Source of the DNA: Deltaproteobacteria bacterium GWA2_55_10
GTDB taxonomy: Bacteria; Desulfobacterota; GWC2-55-46
Assembly: GCA_001797415.1 (NCBI GenBank)
Contig: MGPL01000046.1
Coordinates: 1-9,797 of the forward strand
Direction of reading: 5' to 3'
DNA: 9,797 bases
Shown: one piece after another, positions 1 through 6,972 of the stretch
Numbering within the stretch: position 1 is the first letter of the stretch
How the letters are laid out: the number at the start of each line of letters is the position of its first letter
Program-made: the position numbers and the translations under genes
The notes under the pieces: model-generated
What the model saw: the letters and a program-made list of their open reading frames with translations, nothing else
Database searches by the model: none
What the model was told of the DNA's origin: nothing

Positions 1-2076
1 GAGGTCGAAGGCGCGTACCTCCTGCCATCTGACCTCCTCCTGATACTTTCGAACATCACCGCGTCATCACTGGTCAAGTCCCTTGCCAATCAACTGTTCA
101 GCCGCTCTTACCCGATGACATACGCCCGGATAGAGCGCATTTCCGAGCAGGAGGACCTGCGGCGCGCCCTTAACGGCATCATCGACGAGAAGGGCGAGAT
201 AAAGGACACGGCCTCGACCGAGCTGTTCAGGATAAGGCGCGAGATACGGGCCAACAAGGAACGGGCGAGGAAGATACTCGAATCGATAACGACTGACAAG
301 GCCACGAAAGAGTATCTGCAGGAAGACATCATAAGCATAAGGGACGACAGGTACGTGCTCGCGATAAAGGCGGGCATGCATACGTCCTTTGAGGGCGTCG
401 TCCACGGCAGGTCTGGCAGCGGCTCCACCTTCTTCATCGAGCCCATGGAACTCGTGCAGATGAACAACAGGGTGGCCATCCTGAAGAAAGAGGAGAAGGC
501 AGAGGAGATAGAGATACTCAAAGAGGCCACTGCCAAGGTCTCGCTCCAGAGGGATTTCCTCTTGAGCGACCTCGAAGATCTCTCTACCCTCGACCTCATC
601 CAGTCAAAGGCGCTCTTCGCCAGCGTTACCGCCTCCGTCGTGCCGGCTGTCAGTGAAACGGGCGAGGTGAGGCTCATATCCGCCAGGCACCCCATCCTTG
701 TCTTCAAGGAGAAACGGGGCGAGGGGAAGGCCATACCAATCGACCTGAAATTGCCGGAGGACAAGGCTGTGCTCGTCATATCAGGAGCGAATACGGGCGG
801 CAAGACCGTCGCATTGAAGACCCTTGGCCTCCTTACTATAATGGCCCTTTCAGCCATCCCGGTCCCGGCCGAGGAGGGGAGCGCCATCGTGGCATTCAGG
901 GAGATACTCGCAGACATAGGCGACAGGCAGGATATAGTGGCGTCCCTGTCGACCTTTTCAGCCCATGTGAAGAGGATGCGGGAGTTCCTTGAGACAGCAT
1001 CAATAGGCATGCTCGTCCTTATAGACGAGGCCGGCGCAGGCACAGACCCGTCAGAAGGCGGGGCCTTTGCCCTCGCCGCCATAGAAACATTGAGGGGGCG
1101 CGGGGCGCGCACCGTCGTAACGACCCACTTGAATCTCCTCAAGGCCTTTGCCCAGGCAGACCCCAATTACTTGAACGCCTCGGTCGAGTTCGACGAGAGG
1201 ACATTGAGGCCGTTGTACGCAATGCGCTACGGGGTGCCGGGGCCGTCACTCGGCCTTTCAATAGCTCAGAGCTTAGGCATACCCGAGGACGTAATAACAA
1301 GGGCCCGCGGCTATATAAAGGAGAAGGAAGGGGCCTTTATCGAGTCCATCAGGATACTCGAACAGGAAAAAGAGGAAGTGAGCGCCCTGCGTGAGAATTT
1401 GAGAGTACTTGAGGCAAGAAAGAGCGAGGCGGTAGCGAAGCTCAGGCAGAACAGGGCTGAGATACTTGATAAGGCGAGGAAGAAGATAGACGCCCTGGTC
1501 GGGGATGCCGACCGTGAGATACGGGAGACGGTAGAGCGGTTCAGGGCAGAGGGCAAGGCCGCTGCCGGCAAAAAGGCCTTTACCCAGGTGGACAAGGCCA
1601 GGGCAAGTATGAAGGCCAGGCTCGGGCACAAGGAGCAGGAGTTCATCCCGGCAGCAGGGGATAAGGTAACTATTGCCGGGTCCAGCTCAAAAGGCGAAGT
1701 AATAGCGGTAGATAAAGAGGAAAAAAAGGCGGAAGTGAGGTTCGGCAGCCTCAAGGTCTGGGCGCCGTGGGACAAGCTGAAAAAGAGGGGCGGGGTAGAA
1801 GGCAGGCCTGCTCAAGGAATGAGCGTAAATGCCGATATGGAAATAGCCAGCGCGCTCAATATAATAGGGCTCAGGGTGGACGAGGCGATGCCTAAGGTGA
1901 CGCGCTTTATTGATAACGCCCACGCGAGCGGCATGGGAAGCGTCGAGATAATTCACGGAGTGGGCACCGGCGCGCTCGCGAAGGCCGTAGAGGAGTTCTT
2001 GAGAGGAAATCCGGCGGTAGCGAGATTCCATAAAGGAGAAAGGGGCGGCGGCGTAACGATAGTCGACCTCAAGTAA
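1..2076 (+). CDS. mutS2: Endonuclease/ATPase MutS2 (5'-truncated by window edge)
   Basis: The frame is open from base 1, so the start lies upstream; 691 codons are present and, against the family's usual length near 780-790, roughly 90-100 N-terminal residues are missing. MutS2 is a cytosolic MutS-family ATPase linked to suppression of recombination and, in Bacillus, to rescue of collided ribosomes. Visible in order: core/lever region with the family signature around GRSGSGSTFFIEP (nt 406-444); Walker A GANTGGKT (nt 784-807); Walker B LVLIDEAGAGTDPSEGG with Asp-Glu at nt 1024-1029; the following TTHLNLLK switch (nt 1123-1146); a long charged coiled coil (nt about 1315-1620); a small KOW-like beta segment starting AGDKVTIAG; and a C-terminal Smr domain (nt about 1850-2073). 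The Smr domain keeps HGVGTGAL (nt 1954-1977), but the usual LDLRG motif reads LNIIG (nt 1855-1869). It is the first visible gene of an operon with dnaG and rpoD. Identity is secure; nuclease activity of the Smr domain is uncertain. Confidence 0.96.
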   Translation, partial: EVEGAYLLPSDLLLILSNITASSLVKSLANQLFSRSYPMTYARIERISEQEDLRRALNGIIDEKGEIKDTASTELFRIRREIRANKERARKILESITTDKATKEYLQEDIISIRDDRYVLAIKAGMHTSFEGVVHGRSGSGSTFFIEPMELVQMNNRVAILKKEEKAEEIEILKEATAKVSLQRDFLLSDLEDLSTLDLIQSKALFASVTASVVPAVSETGEVRLISARHPILVFKEKRGEGKAIPIDLKLPEDKAVLVISGANTGGKTVALKTLGLLTIMALSAIPVPAEEGSAIVAFREILADIGDRQDIVASLSTFSAHVKRMREFLETASIGMLVLIDEAGAGTDPSEGGAFALAAIETLRGRGARTVVTTHLNLLKAFAQADPNYLNASVEFDERTLRPLYAMRYGVPGPSLGLSIAQSLGIPEDVITRARGYIKEKEGAFIESIRILEQEKEEVSALRENLRVLEARKSEAVAKLRQNRAEILDKARKKIDALVGDADREIRETVERFRAEGKAAAGKKAFTQVDKARASMKARLGHKEQEFIPAAGDKVTIAGSSSKGEVIAVDKEEKKAEVRFGSLKVWAPWDKLKKRGGVEGRPAQGMSVNADMEIASALNIIGLRVDEAMPKVTRFIDNAHASGMGSVEIIHGVGTGALAKAVEEFLRGNPAVARFHKGERGGGVTIVDLK

Positions 2077-2088
2077 GGTATAAACGCA

Positions 2089-3837
2089 TTGAGCATACCA
2101 AAGGATAAAATAGAAGAAGTCAGGGAACGGGCCAGCATCGTCCAGGTGGTCTCTGAATATCTGCCCCTCACCAAGCGCGGGCACAACCACGTGGGCCTGT
2201 GCCCTTTCCATTCCGAGAAGACCCCCTCCTTTACCGTAAGCGAGGAGAAGAAGATATTCTATTGCTTCGGCTGCAACGCGACGGGCAATGTCATAACATT
2301 TATAATGAAAAAAGAAGGGCTCGAGTTCCCCGAGGCCGTAAGGACCCTTGCCCGCAGGTACGGGATTACAATAAACGAGTTCAAGAAAGAGGTCCCCGAC
2401 GAGAGGGAGGCCATCTACGGCGCTTTAAAAGCCGCTGCCGAGTACTTCATGCTTGAGCTGAGGACTCCGAACGGCGCTCAGTCCAGGGAATACCTCAAGG
2501 GCAGGGGCGTGACAGGCGAGCTTGCCAAACAGTTCAGCATGGGATTCGCGCCCAACAAATGGGATGGGCTTACGAACCATCTCAAGAAAAGGGGCGTGAG
2601 CACGGAGGCAGCCCACAGGGCCGGGCTAATAGTCAAGAGGGACAACTCACCCGGATATTATGACAGGTTCAGGGGCAGGGTGATCTTCCCCATAACGGAC
2701 ATGAGGGGCAGGATAATAGGCTTCGGCGGAAGGACGCTGGACGATAAGATCCAGCCCAAGTACCTGAACTCGCCGGAATCCCCGGTATTTAAAAAGGGCG
2801 AGACCCTTTTCGGCCTTTCTCAGTCAAAGGAGCAGATACAGAAGGAAGGTTCGGTCATAGTCGTCGAAGGCTATTTTGACCTGGTAGCCCTTCATAAGCA
2901 CGGCTTCAGGAACAGTGTGGCCACAATGGGCACGGCCCTTACGCCAGAGCATATAAAGGTGCTTAAGGGTTACGCGAGCACCATCTACGCGCTCTTCGAT
3001 TCGGACGAGGCCGGGAAGAGCGCCGCGATACGGGGGCTCAGTCTATTCCTGAACGAAGACGTCTCCTGCAGGGCCGTACTGCTGGACAAGGGCAAGGACC
3101 CTGACGAGTTCCTGAAGCTCTCAGGCCCCGAGGCGCTCATGGAGGCCGTCGCGGAAGCGCCGACGCTCATGGAATTCTATTTGCGCAATCTGCGCGATAA
3201 GCTCAATATATCTGCCCCGGAAGGGAAGAAGAAATACTTCGGGGACGCTCTGTCGTATCTGTCCCGCATAAAGGACATAGCCGAGCGCGGCCACTACGTG
3301 TCGATCGTGGCCTCGACCCTGGGGATAGGCATAGACGCGGTATATGACGCGCTCAAGAGGCCAGGGGCCGACAAGAATCTCAAGGTCAACATAGCAAAAG
3401 AGCCGGTGGCGTCAAGGCCTGAGGCAATGCTCCTCAAGGTGCTCATAAGGCACCCGGACCTCTATACCCCTGATGCCGATACGGCGATAGAGGCCTTCGG
3501 CGACGCGGCCCTGAAAAAAGCCGGAACGGCAATATGCGGTTTTCTCAGGGACGGAAAGGCCATTTCAGCCGCGGACCTGCTCGAAGGCGCGGAAGACGCC
3601 GAGTCAAGGGGACGGCTTGCCAACCTCCTCTTCCGCGAGGACGACGGGTACGTGGAAGAGCCTGAGAGGATGTTGAGGGACAGCATCAAGAGCGTGCTCA
3701 ACAGGGGAAGGGTAAAACAGTCTACCCAGGAGTTCACGCGCGAGAGCATAAAGCTTCTCGAGCAGATGGGCAAATCGGAAGTGGCCCTTGAAATAAGGAA
3801 GAGGCTTGAGATTGGACCGCAGGGCAAAAGGCACTGA
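2089..3837 (+). CDS. dnaG: DNA primase DnaG
   Basis: This 582-residue bacterial primase synthesises RNA primers at the replication fork. I chose the TTG at 2089 because the product then starts with the family pattern MSIPKDKIEEVRERASIVQV; AAGG in the overlapping mutS2 end (2075-2078 region) is a weak Shine-Dalgarno. The N-terminal CHC2-type zinc-binding domain shows Cys38, His41, Cys59 and Cys62 (CPFH and CFGC). The catalytic core contains the RGRVIFPI motif (about residues 199-206) and a TOPRIM domain with the acidic residue Glu260 in VVEGYFD and a DxD motif at Asp304/Asp306 (DSDEAG, where many primases have DGDxAG; both metal ligands are kept). The C-terminal part from about residue 445 is the less conserved helicase-interaction domain. 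The gene starts 12 nt after mutS2 and ends 4 nt before rpoD, so the three are probably co-transcribed and translationally coupled. No truncation or frameshift is seen. Confidence 0.97.
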   Translation: MSIPKDKIEEVRERASIVQVVSEYLPLTKRGHNHVGLCPFHSEKTPSFTVSEEKKIFYCFGCNATGNVITFIMKKEGLEFPEAVRTLARRYGITINEFKKEVPDEREAIYGALKAAAEYFMLELRTPNGAQSREYLKGRGVTGELAKQFSMGFAPNKWDGLTNHLKKRGVSTEAAHRAGLIVKRDNSPGYYDRFRGRVIFPITDMRGRIIGFGGRTLDDKIQPKYLNSPESPVFKKGETLFGLSQSKEQIQKEGSVIVVEGYFDLVALHKHGFRNSVATMGTALTPEHIKVLKGYASTIYALFDSDEAGKSAAIRGLSLFLNEDVSCRAVLLDKGKDPDEFLKLSGPEALMEAVAEAPTLMEFYLRNLRDKLNISAPEGKKKYFGDALSYLSRIKDIAERGHYVSIVASTLGIGIDAVYDALKRPGADKNLKVNIAKEPVASRPEAMLLKVLIRHPDLYTPDADTAIEAFGDAALKKAGTAICGFLRDGKAISAADLLEGAEDAESRGRLANLLFREDDGYVEEPERMLRDSIKSVLNRGRVKQSTQEFTRESIKLLEQMGKSEVALEIRKRLEIGPQGKRH

Positions 3838-3841
3838 AAAT

Positions 3842-5323
3842 ATGAAAGACAATACGGAAGAGCTTAAGCCCATATTCGAGGGAGATGAGGCCGCTGACCT
3901 CGATCGGGACGAGGAGAGCGCAGCCGGGATCGAAGAGGACGGGCCCTGCCTCGAGGACGGGGAGACCCCCGGCGAGGCCGTCCAGGCGCCGGGCGCTGCC
4001 GCCATTACCGACCCTGTAAGGACCTATCTCAAAGAGATGGGAACGGTCTACCTACTTTCCAGGGACGAGGAGGTGGAGCTCGCCAAGGAGATAGAAAGAG
4101 GCAGGCAGGAGATAACCAGAGAGATACTCAGGACGAGTTATGCCATTTACGAGCTTGAGAGCCTTAAAGAGCGGCTCTCGGAGAAGCACGGCGGGGAAGA
4201 GGTAATCGAGTATGACGACGACGAGGGCATCATCTCCGAAGATGAAGAGGACAGGAGAAAGACCCTCGCCAATATCGAGCTTGCTCTCGCGGCGCTCTCA
4301 AAGGCAAACAGCCTCAAGGGCATCGAGAAGCCGGGCGCAAAGCTTGTCGCGCTCCTCCTTGAAATAGAGCAGAAGGCTGACATATACGAGAAGATAATAG
4401 AGGACCTCAAGAGGACTGAAGAAGAGTTCAGGGAACTGGATAGAAAGAAGGCGGCCATCGAGGCTGCAGGTAAAGGCTCGATGGACCAGGTAAGGGAGAT
4501 AGAGGCCTCTATCGAGGCGCTTGAAAGCAAGGCCGGGCTCGGGCCTGCCGAGCTGTCAACGCTCGTCGCCCGCCTCGATGATTGCATATCGAGGATAGAT
4601 TCGGCGAAGGAAAAGCTCATAAAGGCCAACCTCAGGCTCGTCGTGAGCATCGCGAGGAGATACCTTAACAGGGGGTTGCAGTTCCTGGATCTCATACAGG
4701 AAGGCAACATCGGCCTCATGAGGGCGGTAGAGAAGTTTGAGTACAGGAGGGGATACAAGTTCTCGACATACGCCACGTGGTGGATAAGGCAGGCCATATC
4801 AAGGTCCATCGCGGACCAGGCCCGCACGATAAGGGTGCCGGTGCACATGGTGGAGACGCTCAACAAGGTAGTGCGCGCCTCCCATTACCTTGTGCAGGAG
4901 ACTGGAAAGGAGCCGAGTCCCGAGGAGCTTGCGGATGCCCTGGACCTTCCGGTAGAGAAGATAAGAAAGACGCTCAAGATCGCGAAGGAGCCGGTCTCTC
5001 TCGAGATGCCTGTGGGGGATGACGGAGAGAGCCTGCTGGGAGATTTCATCGAGGACAAGGACGCCGCGGTGCCGCACGACGAGGCGATAACGAGCGATCT
5101 TACGGGCCATATGAATGATGTGCTCTCAACCCTTTCGCCGAGGGAGGAGAAGGTATTAAGGATGAGGTTCGGCATAGGCGAGATAAAGGACCATACGCTC
5201 GAAGAGGTGGGCGCGTTCTTCAACGTCACGCGCGAGAGGATACGCCAGATTGAGGCAAAGGCCTTAAGAAAGCTCCGCCACCCGAAAAGATGCAGAAAGC
5301 TCAAGACATTTTCTGAAAGATAG
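3842..5323 (+). CDS. rpoD: RNA polymerase primary sigma factor RpoD (sigma70)
   Basis: The 493-residue product directs RNA polymerase to housekeeping promoters. Region 1.2 is at about residues 56-90 (TDPVRTYLKEMG); a long charged non-conserved insert lies at about 91-250 with an acidic run near 120-137; region 2 is at about 255-335 (LIKANLRLVVSIARRYLNRG, then FLDLIQEGNIGLMRAVEKFE, with the -10 reading helix YATWWIRQAISRSIADQ); region 3 is at about 336-415; region 4 is at about 427-485 with the -35 reading helix TLEEVGAFFNVTRERIRQIE. The globular region 1.1 is absent: only about 55 acidic residues precede region 1.2. ATG 3842 is preferred, 4 nt after the dnaG stop with AAAGG about 10 nt upstream. 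A TTG at 3806 after AAGGA (adding 12 residues, overlapping dnaG) is an alternative; an in-frame TAA at 3794-3796 excludes anything longer. It is the last gene of the mutS2-dnaG-rpoD cluster. Confidence 0.97.
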   Translation: MKDNTEELKPIFEGDEAADLDRDEESAAGIEEDGPCLEDGETPGEAVQAPGAAAITDPVRTYLKEMGTVYLLSRDEEVELAKEIERGRQEITREILRTSYAIYELESLKERLSEKHGGEEVIEYDDDEGIISEDEEDRRKTLANIELALAALSKANSLKGIEKPGAKLVALLLEIEQKADIYEKIIEDLKRTEEEFRELDRKKAAIEAAGKGSMDQVREIEASIEALESKAGLGPAELSTLVARLDDCISRIDSAKEKLIKANLRLVVSIARRYLNRGLQFLDLIQEGNIGLMRAVEKFEYRRGYKFSTYATWWIRQAISRSIADQARTIRVPVHMVETLNKVVRASHYLVQETGKEPSPEELADALDLPVEKIRKTLKIAKEPVSLEMPVGDDGESLLGDFIEDKDAAVPHDEAITSDLTGHMNDVLSTLSPREEKVLRMRFGIGEIKDHTLEEVGAFFNVTRERIRQIEAKALRKLRHPKRCRKLKTFSER

Positions 5324-5347
5324 ATTGGAATCATTCTCGTCTTGAAC

Positions 5348-5383
5348 TTTAACGGGCCGAAATCGTTAAGCTCTCGTTTTTTT
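5348..5383 (+). terminator. Weak intrinsic terminator candidate after rpoD
   Basis: TTAACG (5349-5354) pairs with CGTTAA (5364-5369) around a 9-nt loop, and a run of seven T follows at 5377-5383. The stem is short and 7 nt separate it from the T run, which is not ideal for rho-independent termination. It is the only candidate between the rpoD stop and the next promoter. Confidence 0.35.
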
Positions 5384-5414
5384 ACAAAAATTAAAAATTA
5401 GTTAAAGTTTTAAT

Positions 5415-5442
5415 TTGACAAATAATCAGTTAGTGATATAAT
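5415..5442 (+). promoter_or_regulatory. Consensus sigma70 promoter for the cytochrome gene
   Basis: TTGACA (5415-5420) and TATAAT (5437-5442) are exact consensus boxes with a 16-bp spacer (17 is usual). An AT-rich tract immediately upstream (about 5377-5414) could act as an UP element. The predicted transcription start is near 5449. Nothing else in the 245-nt gap looks like a promoter for the cytochrome, so this is its likely origin, giving a leader of about 120 nt. Confidence 0.85.
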
Positions 5443-5448
5443 TCTCCC

Positions 5449-5568
5449 AAGTTTCACTCGCTTCGGGCTCACGGCGGGTCCTTCGCGCTCTGGCTATGGA
5501 TGCCACGTTCCAACCTCGGAAGGTTGAACGGTGGCATTTTTTTTGAAATCTTGCAGGGGGTAAGACCG
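5449..5568 (+). promoter_or_regulatory. Structured 5' leader with attenuator architecture
   Basis: From the predicted start near 5449 to the cytochrome ATG the transcript has a G+C-rich first half (5452-5499) followed by a terminator hairpin (5500-5544). The first half can pair with the base of the terminator: GGCGGGTCC (5473-5481) with GGATGCC (5498-5504), allowing one G-U and a two-base bulge; alternatively TGGC (5491-5494) with GCCA (5502-5505). Either fold would compete with the terminator. I looked for the conserved cores of c-di-GMP (GEMM), cobalamin, SAM and TPP riboswitches and did not recognise any. It could be a regulatory leader of unknown type, or a free-standing small RNA of about 95 nt with readthrough into the cytochrome gene. 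Confidence 0.5.
5500..5544 (+). terminator. Intrinsic terminator inside the cytochrome leader
   Basis: ATGCCAC (5500-5506) pairs with GTGGCAT (5531-5537), then GTT with AAC, and CAACCT with AGGTTG around a CGGA apical loop. Small bulges interrupt the stem, and eight T (5537-5544) follow it directly. It lies downstream of the promoter and only 24 nt before the cytochrome ATG, so it would stop transcription before the gene unless it is prevented from forming or bypassed. Confidence 0.85.
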
Positions 5569-6552
5569 ATGAAGAAAGCGCTGAAAGGCCTCCTTACGAT
5601 AGGCGCCGTGCTGGCTGCGGCAGGACTGGCGGACGCCGCATCAACCATAGCCGATTACCCCGCAGGAGCCGCGGCAAGAGGAATAGGCGGCACAAGGCAC
5701 AACCTGGGCTTCAAGGGCAAGGTGGTAAGGCTCTACAGCGGCACGACTGAGATCTGCGTCTTCTGCCATACGCCCCACCACTCGAATACAGAGAACGGCC
5801 TGAGACCCCTGTGGAACAAGGGCAACATCCCGACAAATTACACCGCTTACGGTACCACGATGGCAGGCACCACCGTTGGATCGATAGGCTCCACCTCGCT
5901 TGCCTGCATGAGCTGCCATGACGGAATAACGACATGGGATAACATAGTAAACGCTCCGGGCAAGGGCGGCGTAACTGCAGGCGGCACGGACTATGACTGG
6001 TCATTCCGGATGCCGGCATCCATTTTTGGATTCAACAGCCCCCTTATCGACCACTTCTTCTGGGGTACAGAAGATTCCTGCAGCGAATGCCATTCCGGAG
6101 ATGACCTTGCGAACCAGGTCCAGAGGCACGTAATAGGCCCGGACCTCTCCAATGACCACCCGGTCTCGATACCATATACCTCTACAGTAGCGGGCCTGAG
6201 GCCGACTTCCACTGTCATAGGCACAATAGACCTCTCAGGCGACCTGGACGCGGCGGCTGGTACTGCATTCGGCGGCAACCTTACCCAGAACCGCTGGGCA
6301 GTGAACGGCTTCATATCCAATACCGCTTCGATATCAGACCTGCTGCGCGACGGCAAGGTCGAGTGCTCGTCGTGCCACGACCCGCACTTCGATAACCTGA
6401 GCTGGGACGAGGCTGAGCCGACCTGGGTAGACGGCACAGGCAGCACCGACTGGTGCAGCAACAACGGCGAGCAGTGCTCTGACGGCATGTTCTTGAGAAG
6501 GGTCGGCGGCAATACGGGCAGTGGGGTGTGCAGGACCTGCCACAACAAGTAA
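5569..6552 (+). CDS. Exported pentaheme c-type cytochrome
   Basis: The 327-residue product starts at ATG 5569, preceded by a G-rich Shine-Dalgarno (AGGGGG, 5555-5560). A Sec signal peptide is clear: MKK, a hydrophobic stretch at residues 6-20, and an ADA-A cleavage site after about residue 23, so the protein is periplasmic or beyond. Five CXXCH haem attachment motifs are present at residues 63-67 (CVFCH), 113-117 (CMSCH), 171-175 (CSECH), 266-270 (CSSCH) and 321-325 (CRTCH), the last two residues from the C-terminus. Extra histidines such as H70, H71, H162, H187 and H197 (in SNDHPVS) are candidate distal ligands, and C296/C303 may form a disulphide. Spacing resembles the cytochrome families with paired CXXCH motifs that are common in metal- and sulfur-respiring bacteria. 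Redox partners and exact role are unknown; electron transfer is inferred. The gene stands alone between its own promoter/leader and a strong terminator. An in-frame ATG at 5500 is rejected because it sits inside the terminator stem and has no ribosome binding site. Confidence 0.93.
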   Translation: MKKALKGLLTIGAVLAAAGLADAASTIADYPAGAAARGIGGTRHNLGFKGKVVRLYSGTTEICVFCHTPHHSNTENGLRPLWNKGNIPTNYTAYGTTMAGTTVGSIGSTSLACMSCHDGITTWDNIVNAPGKGGVTAGGTDYDWSFRMPASIFGFNSPLIDHFFWGTEDSCSECHSGDDLANQVQRHVIGPDLSNDHPVSIPYTSTVAGLRPTSTVIGTIDLSGDLDAAAGTAFGGNLTQNRWAVNGFISNTASISDLLRDGKVECSSCHDPHFDNLSWDEAEPTWVDGTGSTDWCSNNGEQCSDGMFLRRVGGNTGSGVCRTCHNK

Positions 6553-6565
6553 ATTCGATAAAAGC

Positions 6566-6601
6566 AAAAAAGCCGGCGGGGAAACCCCGCCGGCTTTTTT
6601 T
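6566..6601. terminator. Strong bidirectional intrinsic terminator after the cytochrome gene
   Basis: A perfect 10-bp stem, GCCGGCGGGG (6572-6581) with CCCCGCCGGC (6585-6594), closes an AAA loop. Seven T (6595-6601) follow and six A (6566-6571) precede, so it can serve both strands. It begins 13 nt after the cytochrome stop codon. Confidence 0.95.
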
Positions 6602-6621
6602 ATTCCATTTATGTCCGATAG

Positions 6622-6642
6622 CTCGCGGCTTGCCGCCGCGAG
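6622..6642. repeat. Perfect 8-bp palindrome
   Basis: CTCGCGGC (6622-6629) pairs perfectly with GCCGCGAG (6635-6642) around a TTGCC loop. No T run follows on either strand, so it is not an intrinsic terminator; it is a REP-like hairpin of unknown role. Confidence 0.6.
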
Positions 6643-6663
6643 ATGTATTTATATCCATTCCCT

Positions 6664-6710
6664 ACGGGGAGAGGACTAAGGTGAGGGGGGATTTAAATAC
6701 AGCCCCCTCA
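6664..6710. repeat. Dispersed G-rich repeat, short copy
   Basis: The block contains GGGGAGAGGACTAAGGTGAG, then after an AT-rich linker CCCCCTCATCCC. The same pair of blocks in the same order occurs at about 8030-8081, where it also has the flanking CCTCTCCCC and CTTCTCCC arms. This copy lacks the left arm and the distal hairpin. It belongs to a class of palindromic sequences often seen between genes in bacteria, and open frames predicted across it are spurious. Confidence 0.7.
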
Positions 6711-6810
6711 TCCCGAGAAAAGCAGGTTGCGATTTAAACACGGCTGCTTGCAGCGGTAATTCAGCTTATTCTTTTGATCGGGATCAGACTATATAAGGGG
6801 AGCGGCTGTT

Positions 6811-6972
6811 CTTTAGCAGGTTGTTGAAAAACAACCTGCTAAGCAATCCAGGGATGGATTGCCAAATTGCGAGACTTGAAAGTCGAGCAATTTGTGAGGC
6901 TTGGCCGAATTCACTTCGGACAAGCCGTTGTTGAAAAAGCCATGGATGGACTTTTTCAACATCCTGTTAGAG
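6811..6972. mobile_element. MITE-like hairpin array with imperfect terminal inverted repeats
   Basis: The left end (6811-6831) and the reverse complement of the right end (6952-6972) match at 18 of 21 positions, sharing the block TGTTGAAAAA. Between and including the ends lie five consecutive hairpins: TAGCAGGTTGTT/AACAACCTGCTA with a GAAA loop (6814-6841); GCAATCC/GGATTGC (6843-6862); AAATTGC..GCAATTT with an inner GACTT/AAGTC stem (6864-6893); GCTTG.CCGAA/TTCGG.CAAGC (6899-6925); and TGTTGAAAAAG/CTTTTTCAACA (6929-6961). It encodes no protein and no clear target-site duplication is visible. The right end runs into the stop codon of the neighbouring lipoprotein gene. It could be a non-autonomous mobile repeat, a REP/BIME-like element, or a structured RNA; I cannot tell which. 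Confidence 0.5.

Larger units (their letters stand above)
6553..6966. other. Gene-free convergent intergenic region rich in palindromes
   Basis: No credible gene lies in these 414 nt between the convergent cytochrome and lipoprotein genes. After the cytochrome terminator come a G+C hairpin (6622-6642), a short copy of a GGGGAGAGG-type repeat (6664-6710), a small GCTGC/GCAGC palindrome (6743-6754), a TGATC/GATCA palindrome (about 6775-6786) and the MITE-like hairpin array from 6811. A 69-codon open frame starting at 6528 crosses the terminator and repeat and is not a gene. Confidence 0.7.

Noticed and set aside
108..1166. Long minus-strand open frame of 352 codons opposite mutS2
   Set aside because: It is antisense to a well-conserved MutS2 reading frame, and the translation is Ser/Leu/Arg-rich with no recognisable domain. 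Such antisense frames are expected opposite G+C-rich genes.
4147..4866. Minus-strand open frame of 239 codons opposite rpoD
   Set aside because: It is a shadow of conserved sigma70 regions 1.2-2; the composition is low-complexity Ser/Leu and there is no ribosome binding site.
5449..5545. c-di-GMP (GEMM) riboswitch upstream of the cytochrome
   Set aside because: The context suggests it, but conserved GEMM core segments such as the GGGCAAACC and ACGCAAAGCC types are not present.
5496..5546. A 16-codon leader peptide spanning the attenuator
   Set aside because: There is no ribosome binding site, and no run of regulatory codons as in amino-acid attenuators. It is noted only as a possibility.
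5500..5568. In-frame upstream ATG that would add 23 residues to the cytochrome
   Set aside because: It lies within the leader terminator stem, has no Shine-Dalgarno, and would bury the Sec signal peptide. ATG 5569 has both a ribosome binding site and a clean signal peptide.
6528..6737. Small open frame reading over the cytochrome terminator and G-rich repeat
   Set aside because: It translates a terminator and a dispersed repeat. Its peptide motif (YGERTKVRG) recurs in the other repeat copy, showing that it comes from the repeat.
6811..6972. CRISPR array
   Set aside because: The repeated units are hairpins of differing sequence, without regular direct repeats or unique spacers and with no cas genes nearby.
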